This document shows, piece by piece, positions 43,818 to 52,185 of a stretch of DNA of 64,000 nt (position 1 is its first letter; every line of letters begins with the position of its first letter). The DNA comes from Chelatococcus sp. HY11. GTDB taxonomy: Bacteria > Pseudomonadota > Alphaproteobacteria > Rhizobiales > Beijerinckiaceae. Position numbers and translations under genes: made by a program. The stretch lies in assembly GCF_018398335.1 (NCBI RefSeq), contig NZ_JAHBRX010000001.1:4332001-4396000 (forward strand), written 5' to 3'. The notes beneath the pieces were generated by a model, which worked only from the letters and a program-made list of their open reading frames with translations, searched no databases and was not told the origin of the DNA.

Positions 43818-43885
43818 ACGCAATATATCAGGCGTCAGCCATCGTCGCCCGCGATCGTGCGGACACTCGTCATGAAGAGGTCAGG

Positions 43886-44560
43886 TTGCTTCACGCACTG
43901 GAATCCCTTGATCCCAATCTGTTGAAGGGGTTGCGTGACCATGTTCACGAAAAGCTCCGCCAGGCGATCATCGCGGGGCGATTGCCAACGGGGATATTGC
44001 TCAACGAGCGCAAGGTCGCGGCGGAACTCGGCGTGTCCACAACGCCCCTGAAGGAGGCGCTGCGCCGGCTTGAGCATGAAGGGCTTGTCAGGACCGAGCC
44101 GCGGCGTGGCATCCGTGTCACATTTGACTCCGGGCAAGCGGAGGAGATGGCCTTGGCCCGCGCGGCACTGGAAAGCATGATCGCGCGCCTTGCGGCCGCC
44201 CGCATCACAGATGATGCCCTCGCCACTATTCGCGGCATCACCGAGGGGATGAAGAAGGCGACCCAGTCGGGGGCGGTCAGCCGGCTCATCGAGCTCAACG
44301 AGGCGTTCCACGACGCGATCCACGCGGCGTCCGGCTGCCACTATCTCAAGCGCCTGCTCGTCGGCCAGCTCATCTACGACAAGGCGGCGCGGCGGTTTCT
44401 GCTCAGCGATGTGGACGAGCGTGGCCGCGCGCTCGGGGAGCATCTGGCCATCTTCGCCGCTCTCGAAGCGCGCGACGAGGATGGTGCGGAACGCGCGATG
44501 CGCGATCACATCGTGCGGTCGGGCAAACAGCACGTGCAGACGGCGTTCGAACGCCGCTAG
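43886..44560 (+). CDS. GntR-family (FadR subfamily) regulator
   Basis: The regulator has an N-terminal winged helix-turn-helix (LRQAIIAGRLPTGILLNERKVAAELGVSTTPLKEALRRLE) and an all-helical FCD effector domain. An open frame runs back to 43676. The upstream part is not family-like and would cover a palindrome, so a TTG at 43886 (after GAGG) giving 224 residues is preferred. This choice is uncertain. The stop codon lies inside a repeat element. It probably represses the divergent dehydratase-transporter operon in the absence of a sugar acid. Confidence 0.85.
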   Translation: MLHALESLDPNLLKGLRDHVHEKLRQAIIAGRLPTGILLNERKVAAELGVSTTPLKEALRRLEHEGLVRTEPRRGIRVTFDSGQAEEMALARAALESMIARLAAARITDDALATIRGITEGMKKATQSGAVSRLIELNEAFHDAIHAASGCHYLKRLLVGQLIYDKAARRFLLSDVDERGRALGEHLAIFAALEARDEDGAERAMRDHIVRSGKQHVQTAFERR

Positions 44561-44662
44561 AGCCTATGCGGTCAACTCCGGTTCACCGCACAGGCTTCAG
44601 GTCTTTCTTTCACGCATTTTCTTCACGCGAACCGGTGTCCACTTCGCTTGAAAATGCTCTAG
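44557..44662. repeat. Short palindromic element ending in CTAGAGC/GCTCTAG
   Basis: A 106-bp segment is bounded by CTAGAGC (44557-44563) and GCTCTAG (44656-44662). It contains a GCATTTTC/GAAAATGC hairpin (44614-44657) and a near-perfect GCCTATGCGGT/ACCGCACAGGC pair (44562-44595). The segment with CACGCGAACCGGTGTCCAC recurs between genes in Rhizobiales genomes, from memory. It supplies the GntR stop codon. Confidence 0.65.
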
Positions 44663-44673
44663 GAGTTGAGGAA

Positions 44674-45594
44674 ATGGGAAACGCCAACGGCTCGGGATCG
44701 ACTCTGCGGACTGCGCTCGCCGGGATTTCCGGTGTGCACGCCACGCCTTACGACAGGGACGGGGCCGTCGACCGCAAGGTCTTGGGCGATATCGTCGAGC
44801 GTATCGTCGCGGGCGGTATCCACAATGTCGTGGCGGCCGGCAATACGGGTGAGTTCTACGCGCTGACGCCGGACGAGGTGCGCCTCGTCCATGATGCGGT
44901 GGTGGAGACGACCGCCGGCCGCAGTCGCGTGACAGCGGCTGTCGGGCGCTCGCTCAAGGAAGCGATCGCGCTTGGGCGCCGCGCCAAGGAGATCGGCGCC
45001 GATGCCGTCATGTCGCACCAGCCGCTCGATCCCTTCGCCGCGCCCCAGGCACAGGCTGCCTATTTCCGCGCGATCGCCGAGGAGGTCGACCTGCCGCTCG
45101 TCGCCTATGTGCGCTCGGATGCGATGAAGCCGGACGATCTCCTGTCGATCGCCAACCACCCCAACGTCGCTGGCGTGAAATTCGCCACCACCAACCTGAT
45201 GCTGCTGGCCGAATGCGTGCGCGCCAGCAGTGACGAGACGGCTATCTGGGTCTGCGGACTGGCCGAGGGCTGGGCGGCGCCATTCTATGCGCTCGGAGCG
45301 CGGGGCTTCACCTCGGGCTTCGTCAATGTCGACCCCAAGCGCTCCCTGGCGATCCATGCCGCGCTCGAGGCCGGCGATTTCGCGCAGGCGCGCGAGCGCG
45401 TCGCCGAGATCGCCCGGTTCGAGACCCTGCGCACCAAATACGGCAACGGTGCCAACGTCACCGTGGTCAAGGAGGCGCTCGGCCTCCTCGGCCTTCCCGT
45501 CGGGCCGGTGCGCCTGCCGGGCCTGCCGGTGCTCGATCCCGGTGACAAGGAGATCCTGAAGCGCGAGATGGCGCGTTGGGGGCTGACGGGCTGA
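44674..45594 (+). CDS. DHDPS-family aldolase/dehydratase (2-keto-3-deoxy sugar acid type likely)
   Basis: The 306-residue enzyme starts at MGNANGSG after AGGAGTTGAGGAA; an upstream in-frame start lies within the repeat element. It has GISGVHATPYDRDGAVD, the substrate loop AAGNTGEFYAL in place of the GTTGE loop, the Tyr region LPLVAYVR and the Schiff-base Lys in VAGVKFAT. Length is normal. Together with the galactonate-dehydratase-like enzyme it could process a 2-keto-3-deoxy acid. The sequence does not separate aldolase from dehydratase activity. Confidence 0.85.
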   Translation: MGNANGSGSTLRTALAGISGVHATPYDRDGAVDRKVLGDIVERIVAGGIHNVVAAGNTGEFYALTPDEVRLVHDAVVETTAGRSRVTAAVGRSLKEAIALGRRAKEIGADAVMSHQPLDPFAAPQAQAAYFRAIAEEVDLPLVAYVRSDAMKPDDLLSIANHPNVAGVKFATTNLMLLAECVRASSDETAIWVCGLAEGWAAPFYALGARGFTSGFVNVDPKRSLAIHAALEAGDFAQARERVAEIARFETLRTKYGNGANVTVVKEALGLLGLPVGPVRLPGLPVLDPGDKEILKREMARWGLTG

Positions 45595-45599
45595 GCGCC

Positions 45600-46367
45600 T
45601 CACACGTCCTCATCGCCCTCGAAGGGGGCCACATTGGGTTCTTGCGGTTTTTGGTTTGACGGTTTGCGATTTCTGGAGGGTGGGGGCTCCGGAGTTCTCA
45701 CTCCGTCAGTATGTTCATGGAGATGCGCATGCACAGCCTGGCCGAGAGGATCGAGGATGACGTCTATCCCCTCACGTCGCGCCAATTTGGCTGCCGGCAC
45801 AAAGTCGCTATCCCCTGTGATAAGCACGATCTGATCGACCAGCCGCTTGTACGTTAAAGCGGCGACATCAAGTCCAAGACGCATGTCGACGCCTTTTTGA
45901 AGAGTATCTAGGTCGAAGTCGTCGTCCACGACCTGCTCAAAGCCCTTTTCCCCCCTGACCAGGGCAGACAATACCGCCGGTCTAAGGCGCCAAGATGATG
46001 TATCCATAAGGTGCCCCAGCCTGAGAGCCACCTTTCTCTTCTTGCGGAGTTCGTCATGTAAGCTGTTGCGAAAAAGAGCTTGAGGGGATTTTGAGAAGTC
46101 GATGGATCGCTTCGTAATTGGATGGTGCATTTTTTTGGAGAACGGAGGGCAATCATAGTAAAAAATGCGGTATAAATCGAAGCTCTCGAAGATGGGCTTA
46201 TTATACTCATCGCGGCCAGTCTTCTGGTTCCGATGTCTTATCGCGTGGCCATGGATGAGGCGCGCAATGGCGCGCGGATCAGTATGGTCTGAGTTAGGAA
46301 ATTGATAGCGAAGGCGCTTGAGAAAGAAGCCACCGTCGATCAGGACCGCGACGCGGTTCTTGTGCAC
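45600..46367 (-). CDS. NYN-domain (PIN-like, LabA/DUF88 family) putative ribonuclease
   Basis: The 255-residue protein has the NYN/PIN-like fold. The N-terminal VAVLIDGGFFLKRL holds the first acidic residue, the middle has KGVDMRLGLDVAALTYK, and VLITGDSDFVPAAKLARREG holds the D-S-D acidic pair. These are the metal-binding acidic positions of PIN-like nucleases. The C-terminal tail is Pro/Asn/Lys-rich. The start chosen is a GTG with GGAGGAGGG just upstream; a TTG four codons earlier is possible. The gene is more AT-rich than its neighbours at its 5' side and has a structured leader, suggesting acquisition. RNA processing is a family-based guess. Confidence 0.8.
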   Translation of the reverse strand: MHKNRVAVLIDGGFFLKRLRYQFPNSDHTDPRAIARLIHGHAIRHRNQKTGRDEYNKPIFESFDLYRIFYYDCPPFSKKMHHPITKRSIDFSKSPQALFRNSLHDELRKKRKVALRLGHLMDTSSWRLRPAVLSALVRGEKGFEQVVDDDFDLDTLQKGVDMRLGLDVAALTYKRLVDQIVLITGDSDFVPAAKLARREGIDVILDPLGQAVHAHLHEHTDGVRTPEPPPSRNRKPSNQKPQEPNVAPFEGDEDV

Positions 46368-46389
46368 GCCCTCCTCCAATCGACATGAG

Positions 46390-46457
46390 AAGCCCCTGGG
46401 CTCGGCTTCACAATCATGAACGGCGTGGCCGAAAGGGAAGCGTACTGCCAGGGGCTT
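46390..46457 (-). promoter_or_regulatory. Possible structured RNA leader of the NYN gene
   Basis: On the minus strand the arms AAGCCCCTGG (46457-46448) and CCAGGGGCTT (46399-46390) form a perfect 10-bp stem. Within it TCGGC pairs with GCCGA (46432-46428 with 46406-46402), extended by CAC/GTG after a 2-base bulge. The structure ends 22 bases before the GTG start, leaving the GGAGG site just 3' of the stem. This geometry fits a regulatory leader. No known RNA family was assigned. Confidence 0.45.
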
Positions 46458-46596
46458 GTCGATTGTCTATCTATCGCGCGTGAGCAAAATTGTCAACCCA
46501 AAAGTGAATGTCCCAACATCGCGCGATCTATCTAATATATTGATATTTTTTAATTTTCTGAAAAAGCGCAGGTGTGCGGGTCGCGGCCTCTCCGCC

Positions 46597-47673
46597 TCAC
46601 GCCGCCCTTTTCGGCAAGGGGCCGACATAACGGGATTGCGGGCGGATCAGGCGGTTTGTGGCTTCCTGTTCCAGGACATGCGCGGCCCAGCCGGCGACGC
46701 GCCCGACCGCGAAGACCGGGGTGAAGGTCTCGCGCGGCAAGGCCAGGGCCTCCAGCACCAGCGCGGTGTAGAACTCCACATTGGTCTGCAGAGGGCGTGA
46801 GCGCTTGCGCTCCGCCAGGATTGCGAGCGCGGCCTTTTCCACCTCATCGGCGAACTGGATGCGGTTGCCGCCAGCGCGCAGTGTCGCGGCCACATGTTTC
46901 AGGACATCGGCCCGGGGATCGCGCACGCGGTAGACCCGGTGGCCGAAGCCCATCAGCCGGTCGCCGTTGTCGAGCGCCTGTTCCAGCCATGGCCTGATCC
47001 GCTCCGGCGTGCCGATCTCATCGAGCATGTCGAGCACCGGACCGGGCGCGCCGCCGTGCAGCGGCCCCTTGAGCGCGCATAATCCCGCGATCACCGATGA
47101 CACCATGCCCGCCCGTGTGGAGGCAACGACCCGCGCCGTAAAGGTCGAGGCGTTGAGGCCGTGGTCGATGACCGTGACGAGATAGGTGTCGAGCGCGCGG
47201 ATCTCTGCATCCGAGGCCGCTTGACCGCGCAGCATGCGCAGGAAATCCGCCGCCTGCCCCAGGGTGGAATCCGGCGCGACGGGGGCCAGTCCGTCGCGAT
47301 GGCGGGTGATGGCCGCGACAAAGACCGGCATGGCCGCCGTCGTCAGGACATGGCCCGGAATGGGCGATGCGTCCGAAAGCCCCGACAGCATCAATCGCAG
47401 TGCCTCGACGGGACTCAAATCCGCGATCATCGGCAGCAGGCGCTCGGCGATGGGAAAGGCCGCCACGCGGGCGTCGCCCAACGCCCGGCGCACCTCGGCT
47501 TCGTCACCCGCAGCCGACAGATCGCGCCACAACAGGCTCGTCACCGCCTCGAAGCTCTGGCGACCGGCGAGCTCTTCAAGGTCGAAGCCTCTGATGATCA
47601 GGCGTCCGGCCTCGCCATCGACATGGCTCAGGGTGGTCTCCGCCGCGACGACGTCATCAAGTCCAACTGACAT
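46597..47673 (-). CDS. Citrate synthase family protein
   Basis: The 358-residue protein has the citrate synthase core: IDHGLNASTFTARV, GPLHGGAPG with the first active His, LMGFGHRVYRVRDPRA with the second, and TNVEFYTALVLEAL at the third catalytic position. Glu stands there where GltA has Asp, as also in CitA-type enzymes that I recall. It ends AAHVLEQEATNRLIRPQSRYVG. It is divergent from the HTH-fused homologue. It could be a citrate or methylcitrate synthase; the sequence does not decide. Confidence 0.9.
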   Translation of the reverse strand: MSVGLDDVVAAETTLSHVDGEAGRLIIRGFDLEELAGRQSFEAVTSLLWRDLSAAGDEAEVRRALGDARVAAFPIAERLLPMIADLSPVEALRLMLSGLSDASPIPGHVLTTAAMPVFVAAITRHRDGLAPVAPDSTLGQAADFLRMLRGQAASDAEIRALDTYLVTVIDHGLNASTFTARVVASTRAGMVSSVIAGLCALKGPLHGGAPGPVLDMLDEIGTPERIRPWLEQALDNGDRLMGFGHRVYRVRDPRADVLKHVAATLRAGGNRIQFADEVEKAALAILAERKRSRPLQTNVEFYTALVLEALALPRETFTPVFAVGRVAGWAAHVLEQEATNRLIRPQSRYVGPLPKRAA

Positions 47674-47723
47674 TGCTTGTCTCCTTTTCCGGAGATAAAT
47701 TGATCTAAAGATTCATATCGTCA

Positions 47724-47746
47724 ATATTGATTGATGTGATCAATAT
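47724..47746. promoter_or_regulatory. Inverted repeat between the two citrate-synthase-family genes
   Basis: ATATTGAT (47724-47731) and ATCAATAT (47739-47746) are perfect 8-bp arms. A second arrangement, ATTGAT-GTG-ATCAAT (47730-47744), overlaps it. It lies in the 76-base divergent gap and is a likely binding site for the HTH-fused protein encoded from 47750. Confidence 0.5.
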
Positions 47747-47749
47747 AAG

Positions 47750-48937
47750 GTGTCGGCTGTGGACGTCATTGATGCGGGCGAGGCGGTGGAGAGGCTGGGG
47801 GTCAGCCGGGCGACGCTCTATGCCTATGTGAGCCGGGGACTCGTGCGCGCGTTGCCGGACACGGCCGATCCACGACGCAGCCTTTATAGCGCGGCCGATA
47901 TCGATGGGCTCGTCACGCGCAAGCGGCGCGGACGGAAGCCGGAGCGCATCGCGGCGGGCACGCTGGACTGGGGACTTCCCGTGCTCACCTCGCACATCAC
48001 GCGAATCGAAGGCGGTCAACTGAGTTATCGCGGCCGTGACGCGCTGGAGCTCGCGAAGGTCGCATCCTTCGAGGCAGTGGCCGCCTTGCTTTGGGGCTGC
48101 GGCGACAGCGACCCTTTCGCCGCGCCCATGCCGGCGGTCGGTGACGCCTGGGACGAACTCTCGCGGCTGATGGCGGCACGCTCCCTGCCGGAGCGCTGCG
48201 GCGTGCTGCTCCCTTTGATGCCTGGCGCCAGCGCGACGCTCTGGCGGCGCGAACTGCGTCTCGTCTGGCCCAATGCTGCCACGCTGCTGCGGACGATGGC
48301 CGCCGCCGCGGTCGGCCGCGCGCCGCGTGCCACGCCGATCGCGGAGGTCCTGGCGGAGGCGTGGGGTCTCGAGCCCGGACACGCGAGCACTGACCATTTG
48401 CGCGCGGCGCTCGTGTTGCTCGCCGATCATGAGCTCAACGCATCCGCCTTTGCGGTGCGTGTCGTCGCTTCCACCGGCGCTTCGCTGGCGGCCGCGCTTA
48501 CCGGCGGGCTCGCGGCCTTGGGCGGGCCGCGCCATGGCGGCACGACGAGCCTCGTCGAAATCCTCTTCGACGAGATCGAGCGCGCAGGGGATGCCGGGCG
48601 CGTGGTCGATGAGCGCTTGTGGCGCGGCGATCTCCTGCCGGGTTTCGACCATCCGCTTTATCCGGATGGCGACCCGCGCGCCGTGGCGCTGCTCGGCCGG
48701 CTGCCGCCTGATGGTGAGCGCGACTCGCTCATCGCCGCCGTCGGCGCGCTCGGGAAGCGGCCGAATGTGGATTTCGCGCTCGTTTCACTGCGGCGGGCGC
48801 TCGGGCTGCCGCGCGGCGCGGCCTTCACGCTGTTCGCCGTCGGGCGCACCGCTGGATGGATCGCCCATGCGCTGGAGCAGCTCGCGGACGGACGGCTCAT
48901 CCGCCCCCGCGCCCGTTACGATGATCCTGAGGAGTAG
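47750..48937 (+). CDS. Citrate synthase family protein with N-terminal MerR-type helix-turn-helix
   Basis: The 395-residue fusion starts with a winged helix-turn-helix (AVERLGVSRATLYAYVSRGLVRALPDTADPRRSLYSAADIDGL). A citrate synthase domain begins near residue 80. The catalytic positions are kept: LADHELNASAF, GGPRHGGTT, PGFDHPLYPDGDPRA and NVDFALVSLRRAL (Asp retained). The short middle region suggests a compact core. It is divergent from the stand-alone homologue across a palindromic gap. It could be an enzyme, a metabolite-sensing regulator or both; fused proteins of this kind exist, but the role is inferred. Confidence 0.88.
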   Translation: MSAVDVIDAGEAVERLGVSRATLYAYVSRGLVRALPDTADPRRSLYSAADIDGLVTRKRRGRKPERIAAGTLDWGLPVLTSHITRIEGGQLSYRGRDALELAKVASFEAVAALLWGCGDSDPFAAPMPAVGDAWDELSRLMAARSLPERCGVLLPLMPGASATLWRRELRLVWPNAATLLRTMAAAAVGRAPRATPIAEVLAEAWGLEPGHASTDHLRAALVLLADHELNASAFAVRVVASTGASLAAALTGGLAALGGPRHGGTTSLVEILFDEIERAGDAGRVVDERLWRGDLLPGFDHPLYPDGDPRAVALLGRLPPDGERDSLIAAVGALGKRPNVDFALVSLRRALGLPRGAAFTLFAVGRTAGWIAHALEQLADGRLIRPRARYDDPEE

Positions 48938-48957
48938 ATGGACAAGCATCCACCAGC

Positions 48958-49041
48958 GTCATCCCCGGCTTTATGCGGGGGATGACGCTCGGAAGGGCAC
49001 CAGACCTTAGGTATCGGGATGGCCGGGACAAGCCCGGCCAT
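48958..49041. repeat. Pair of short palindromic repeats
   Basis: GTCATCCCC/GGGGATGAC (48958-48986) and ATGGCCGGG/CCCGGCCAT (49019-49041) are perfect hairpins between convergent genes. They share cores with the repeats at 31623-31780 and 40538-40613. Confidence 0.7.
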
Positions 49042-49085
49042 GACACGAGTTTCACGCACTCAATCAGATCGAACAATTATCCAAC

Positions 49086-50816
49086 TCAAGCCGACAGCTG
49101 GTAGCTGTGGGCCTTCTCGTTCTCGTGGCGCGCCAGGATCTGGTCGGCCATCTTCTCGGCGATCATGATGGTCGGCAGATTGGTATTGGCGCGCGGCACG
49201 GTCGGCATGACCGAGGCATCGACGACGCTCAAGCCACCTACGCCGATGACCTGGCCGGTGCGGGCGTCGACGACGGCGAGCGGGTCGGCGGGGTCGCCCA
49301 TGCGGCAGGTTCCGGATGCGTGCCAACCGCCGATGGTGTGTTTGCGGACCGTGGCCTCCAGAAGGTCGTCGTCCGCGAGGATGGTCGCGAGCGCCGGGCC
49401 GGGCGCCAGCAGCCGCTCGATGACCTGCCGCCGCAGGGCCGCCGGTCCATCGGTCAGGAGCGCCGGACCGATGGTCATCAGCCAGTTCCGGGCGCTGATC
49501 TGTCCGACGAGGGCGGCCATGGCCCCGTGGGTCGAGGCGAAGGGGTCGAGCGCCGCCACCCGCATCTCGGGTGTCGCGAAGATCGCCGCCATCCGGCGGA
49601 ACACGGCTTTCATGCGCGTGAGGTCGCGTGGGTCCGTCAGCAGCTGGAAGGCGACTTCCGGATAGACGTTCGGATCGGGCGAGGTCAGCTTCACCCAGCC
49701 TTGGCTGTAGGGCTTGTTGATCCAGCTAAACAGCGAGCCTATCCGCCGGCCGATGGGGTGCCAGGCGGATTTTGCGACGACGACCGTGAACATGTCGTTG
49801 GCGGGCGCGTCCGGCAGGTCCGAGGTGTAGCGCAGCGCCATCTGCACATGGCGACGCGGGGTCTCGCCCATGCGCGCGCCGGGCTTGATCCAGGCCGACA
49901 TCGACATCGACGGATGTTCCTGCAGATTGGCCCCGACGCCGGGCAGGTCGTGGATGACCGGGACGCTTATGGCGCGCAGGTCGGCGGCGGGGCCGATGCC
50001 TGCGCGGAGGAGGATCGCTGGTGAGCGCAGGGCGCCCGCGGCGAGGATGATCTCGCGGCCGCGAACGACCTCGCCGTTGACCTCGACGCCGACCGCGCGG
50101 CCCTCTTCCACCACGATGCGCGAGACGATGGCACGGGCGCGAATCGTCAGGTTCCGGCGGGCGCGGGTCGTCGCGTCGAGATAGCCCATCGCCGCCGACC
50201 GGCGCTGCTTGCGATCGGTCGTCAGGGCCATCGGGAACCAGCCGTCGTCAAAACAGCCGTTCTGGTCTTCGATGTTGCGATAGCCCAGCCGTTTGAAGGC
50301 GCCCGCGGCGGCCTTCGTGAAGCCCGGCCAGACTGCCTCGGGCACACGGCTGATGGTGATGGGGCCATCCGCGCCGTGGAGCGGGCCTGTATGGTCGAGA
50401 TCGGTTTCGAGCTTGCGGAAATAGGGCAGGACCGAGGCCCAGTCCCAGCCGGTTGCGCCAAGCTCTCCCCATTCGTCATAGTCGTCCGGCGTGCCGCGAT
50501 TGCCGAGCTCGCCGTTGATGGTCGAGCCGCCGCCCATGACGCGCGCCTGTCCATAGGGCTTCAGCGGCGGCCGGCGCGGATCATTGTGAGGCACGGGCTC
50601 GAAATAGGCTTTCAGCCCCTGCCATTGATAATTGGCATTGAAGGCCGCCCGATAAGGATAGACATCCTTGATCTCGTCCGGCTCCTCACCGGGGAGATGG
50701 TCCTCGCCCGCCTCCAGCAGGAGCACCTGGTTGGCGCTCCGAGCCGACAGGCGATTGGCGAGGACACAGCCGGCGGAGCCGCCGCCGACGATGATGAAGT
50801 CCCAATGCTGCGTCAT
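49086..50816 (-). CDS. GMC family oxidoreductase (choline-dehydrogenase-like)
   Basis: The 576-residue FAD enzyme starts at MTQHWDFIIVGGGSAG; a far longer upstream frame is spurious. It has the ADP-binding motif GGGSAGCVLANRLS, the GMC signature region GGGSTINGELGNRG, and a C-terminal WHASGTCRMG with the catalytic His and TNLPTIMIAEKM. It is cytoplasmic as no signal is seen. It is downstream of the dehydratase gene on the minus strand, opposite the GntR gene, suggesting oxidation of an alcohol group on a sugar-type compound. Confidence 0.9.
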   Translation of the reverse strand: MTQHWDFIIVGGGSAGCVLANRLSARSANQVLLLEAGEDHLPGEEPDEIKDVYPYRAAFNANYQWQGLKAYFEPVPHNDPRRPPLKPYGQARVMGGGSTINGELGNRGTPDDYDEWGELGATGWDWASVLPYFRKLETDLDHTGPLHGADGPITISRVPEAVWPGFTKAAAGAFKRLGYRNIEDQNGCFDDGWFPMALTTDRKQRRSAAMGYLDATTRARRNLTIRARAIVSRIVVEEGRAVGVEVNGEVVRGREIILAAGALRSPAILLRAGIGPAADLRAISVPVIHDLPGVGANLQEHPSMSMSAWIKPGARMGETPRRHVQMALRYTSDLPDAPANDMFTVVVAKSAWHPIGRRIGSLFSWINKPYSQGWVKLTSPDPNVYPEVAFQLLTDPRDLTRMKAVFRRMAAIFATPEMRVAALDPFASTHGAMAALVGQISARNWLMTIGPALLTDGPAALRRQVIERLLAPGPALATILADDDLLEATVRKHTIGGWHASGTCRMGDPADPLAVVDARTGQVIGVGGLSVVDASVMPTVPRANTNLPTIMIAEKMADQILARHENEKAHSYQLSA

Positions 50817-50875
50817 GATGTGCTCTTCATGGACGTGATGACGTGCGCGATGGCCGCGAGCCCCTGGCGTCGTCT

Positions 50876-52078
50876 TCAGTCTCGCGGGGTGAAGACGTGG
50901 AGCGCCGTGCGGTGCCGGGCGATGTAGTCCCAGTCGTAGTCGACGCCAAGGCCCGGGCCTTCGGGGACGGGCATGCAGCCATCCTCGCCGATCGCCTCGA
51001 GTTCGTCGCTGTAGCCTGAGCCGAAGACGGGCGGCATGGGATTGCGCACGCCCGGCGCGACCAGCGACAGCTCGTACCAGTTGCTGTTGCGCATCGCCGC
51101 CATGCAATGGCGTTGCGAGGGGCCGGCGGCATGGATCTCGCAATCGAGCCCGAAGGCCTCGGCGAGATGGGCGATCTTCATCGCACCGGTGATACCCATG
51201 TCGTAATCGGGATCGGTGCGGATGAAATCCGTCGCGCGCTCTGTCAGCCACGGCACCTTGGCCTCGAGGCCGCGCACATGCTCGGTCAGCAGCAGCGGCG
51301 TCTTGACATGCTCCTTGAGCTGGCGCGCGGCATGCGGTGACCAGCCGGCGTCCATGAAGGGGTCCTCGTACCAGTAGTAGTTGCCCTCGTCGCAGGCCTT
51401 GCCGACATAGATGGCGTCGGCGAATGTCTTCAGCTCACTCGCGGCGTCGTACATCAACGTCATCTTGTCGCCGACGCGGGCCGCGCAGTGGAGCAGGTTC
51501 TCCGCCTCCTCGCGCCGGTCGCCTTCGCCCCAGCCATGGATCTTGTAGCCGCGGAAGCCGAGTTCCAGGCATTCCTCGGCAAAGTCGGCATAGGCCTCCT
51601 TGCTGTCGAGGATGCCGGCGCGGCCGCCGTTAAGGGTGCTGGCATAGGTGGGCAGGCGCGAGCGATAGCCGCCGAGCAGCCGCCAGACAGGCTTGCCGAC
51701 GGATTTGCCGGCGAGATCCCAGAGCGCGATGTCGAGCGCGGAATGCCCAACGGCCATGAAATGCCGGTGCATGCGCTTGAGCTTATTGTAGATGGCCTCG
51801 CGCGCCTCGGCATCCTCACCGAGGATATGCGCGGCGAGGCCGCGAACCTGTCCGACAAGAACGCCGTTCTTGCCACTATGCGCGGTGCAATATTCACCCC
51901 GCTGCCCGTCGGCCGTTTCAATGGACAGGGCGAAAGACGGCACCTCGCTGGTGGCACCTTTCATGACACAGCGGTTGCCGCTGGCGTCACGGCCAAGGCC
52001 TTCAACCTTATAGTCAAATTCGTGAATCTCGACGCGTGTGATGCGGCTGCCTGGCCGTGCTGCCGTCTGTGTGCTCAT
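50876..52078 (-). CDS. Mandelate racemase/muconate lactonizing family enzyme
   Basis: The 400-residue enolase-superfamily protein starts at MSTQTAARPG. The barrel lysine motif is YKIHGW (K-x-H). Metal ligands are Asp in LMYDAA, Glu in WYEDPF and Glu in LLTEHV, and the C-terminal His is in EIHAAGPSQ. A sugar-acid dehydratase or epimerase role is likely. It is divergent from the GntR gene, whose candidate operator lies between them. Confidence 0.85.
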   Translation of the reverse strand: MSTQTAARPGSRITRVEIHEFDYKVEGLGRDASGNRCVMKGATSEVPSFALSIETADGQRGEYCTAHSGKNGVLVGQVRGLAAHILGEDAEAREAIYNKLKRMHRHFMAVGHSALDIALWDLAGKSVGKPVWRLLGGYRSRLPTYASTLNGGRAGILDSKEAYADFAEECLELGFRGYKIHGWGEGDRREEAENLLHCAARVGDKMTLMYDAASELKTFADAIYVGKACDEGNYYWYEDPFMDAGWSPHAARQLKEHVKTPLLLTEHVRGLEAKVPWLTERATDFIRTDPDYDMGITGAMKIAHLAEAFGLDCEIHAAGPSQRHCMAAMRNSNWYELSLVAPGVRNPMPPVFGSGYSDELEAIGEDGCMPVPEGPGLGVDYDWDYIARHRTALHVFTPRD

Positions 52079-52140
52079 GGTGGGCGGTCTCCGTCCGCGG
52101 CGCTTGTCGGTTCTGTGCAAAGGCACTTGTCAACGCCGAT

Positions 52141-52165
52141 CTGTCTGACTAGTATTGTTGTAGTC
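52141..52165. promoter_or_regulatory. Candidate GntR operator 1
   Basis: CTGTCTGACTA (52141-52151) and TAGTC (52161-52165) give a GACTA-9-TAGTC inverted repeat. The 11-bp CTGTCTGACTA appears in inverted orientation at 52903-52913 beside the ABC operon. It sits between the dehydratase and the GntR gene. Confidence 0.55.
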
Positions 52166-52185
52166 CGATAACTTGGAGCGCGTCA

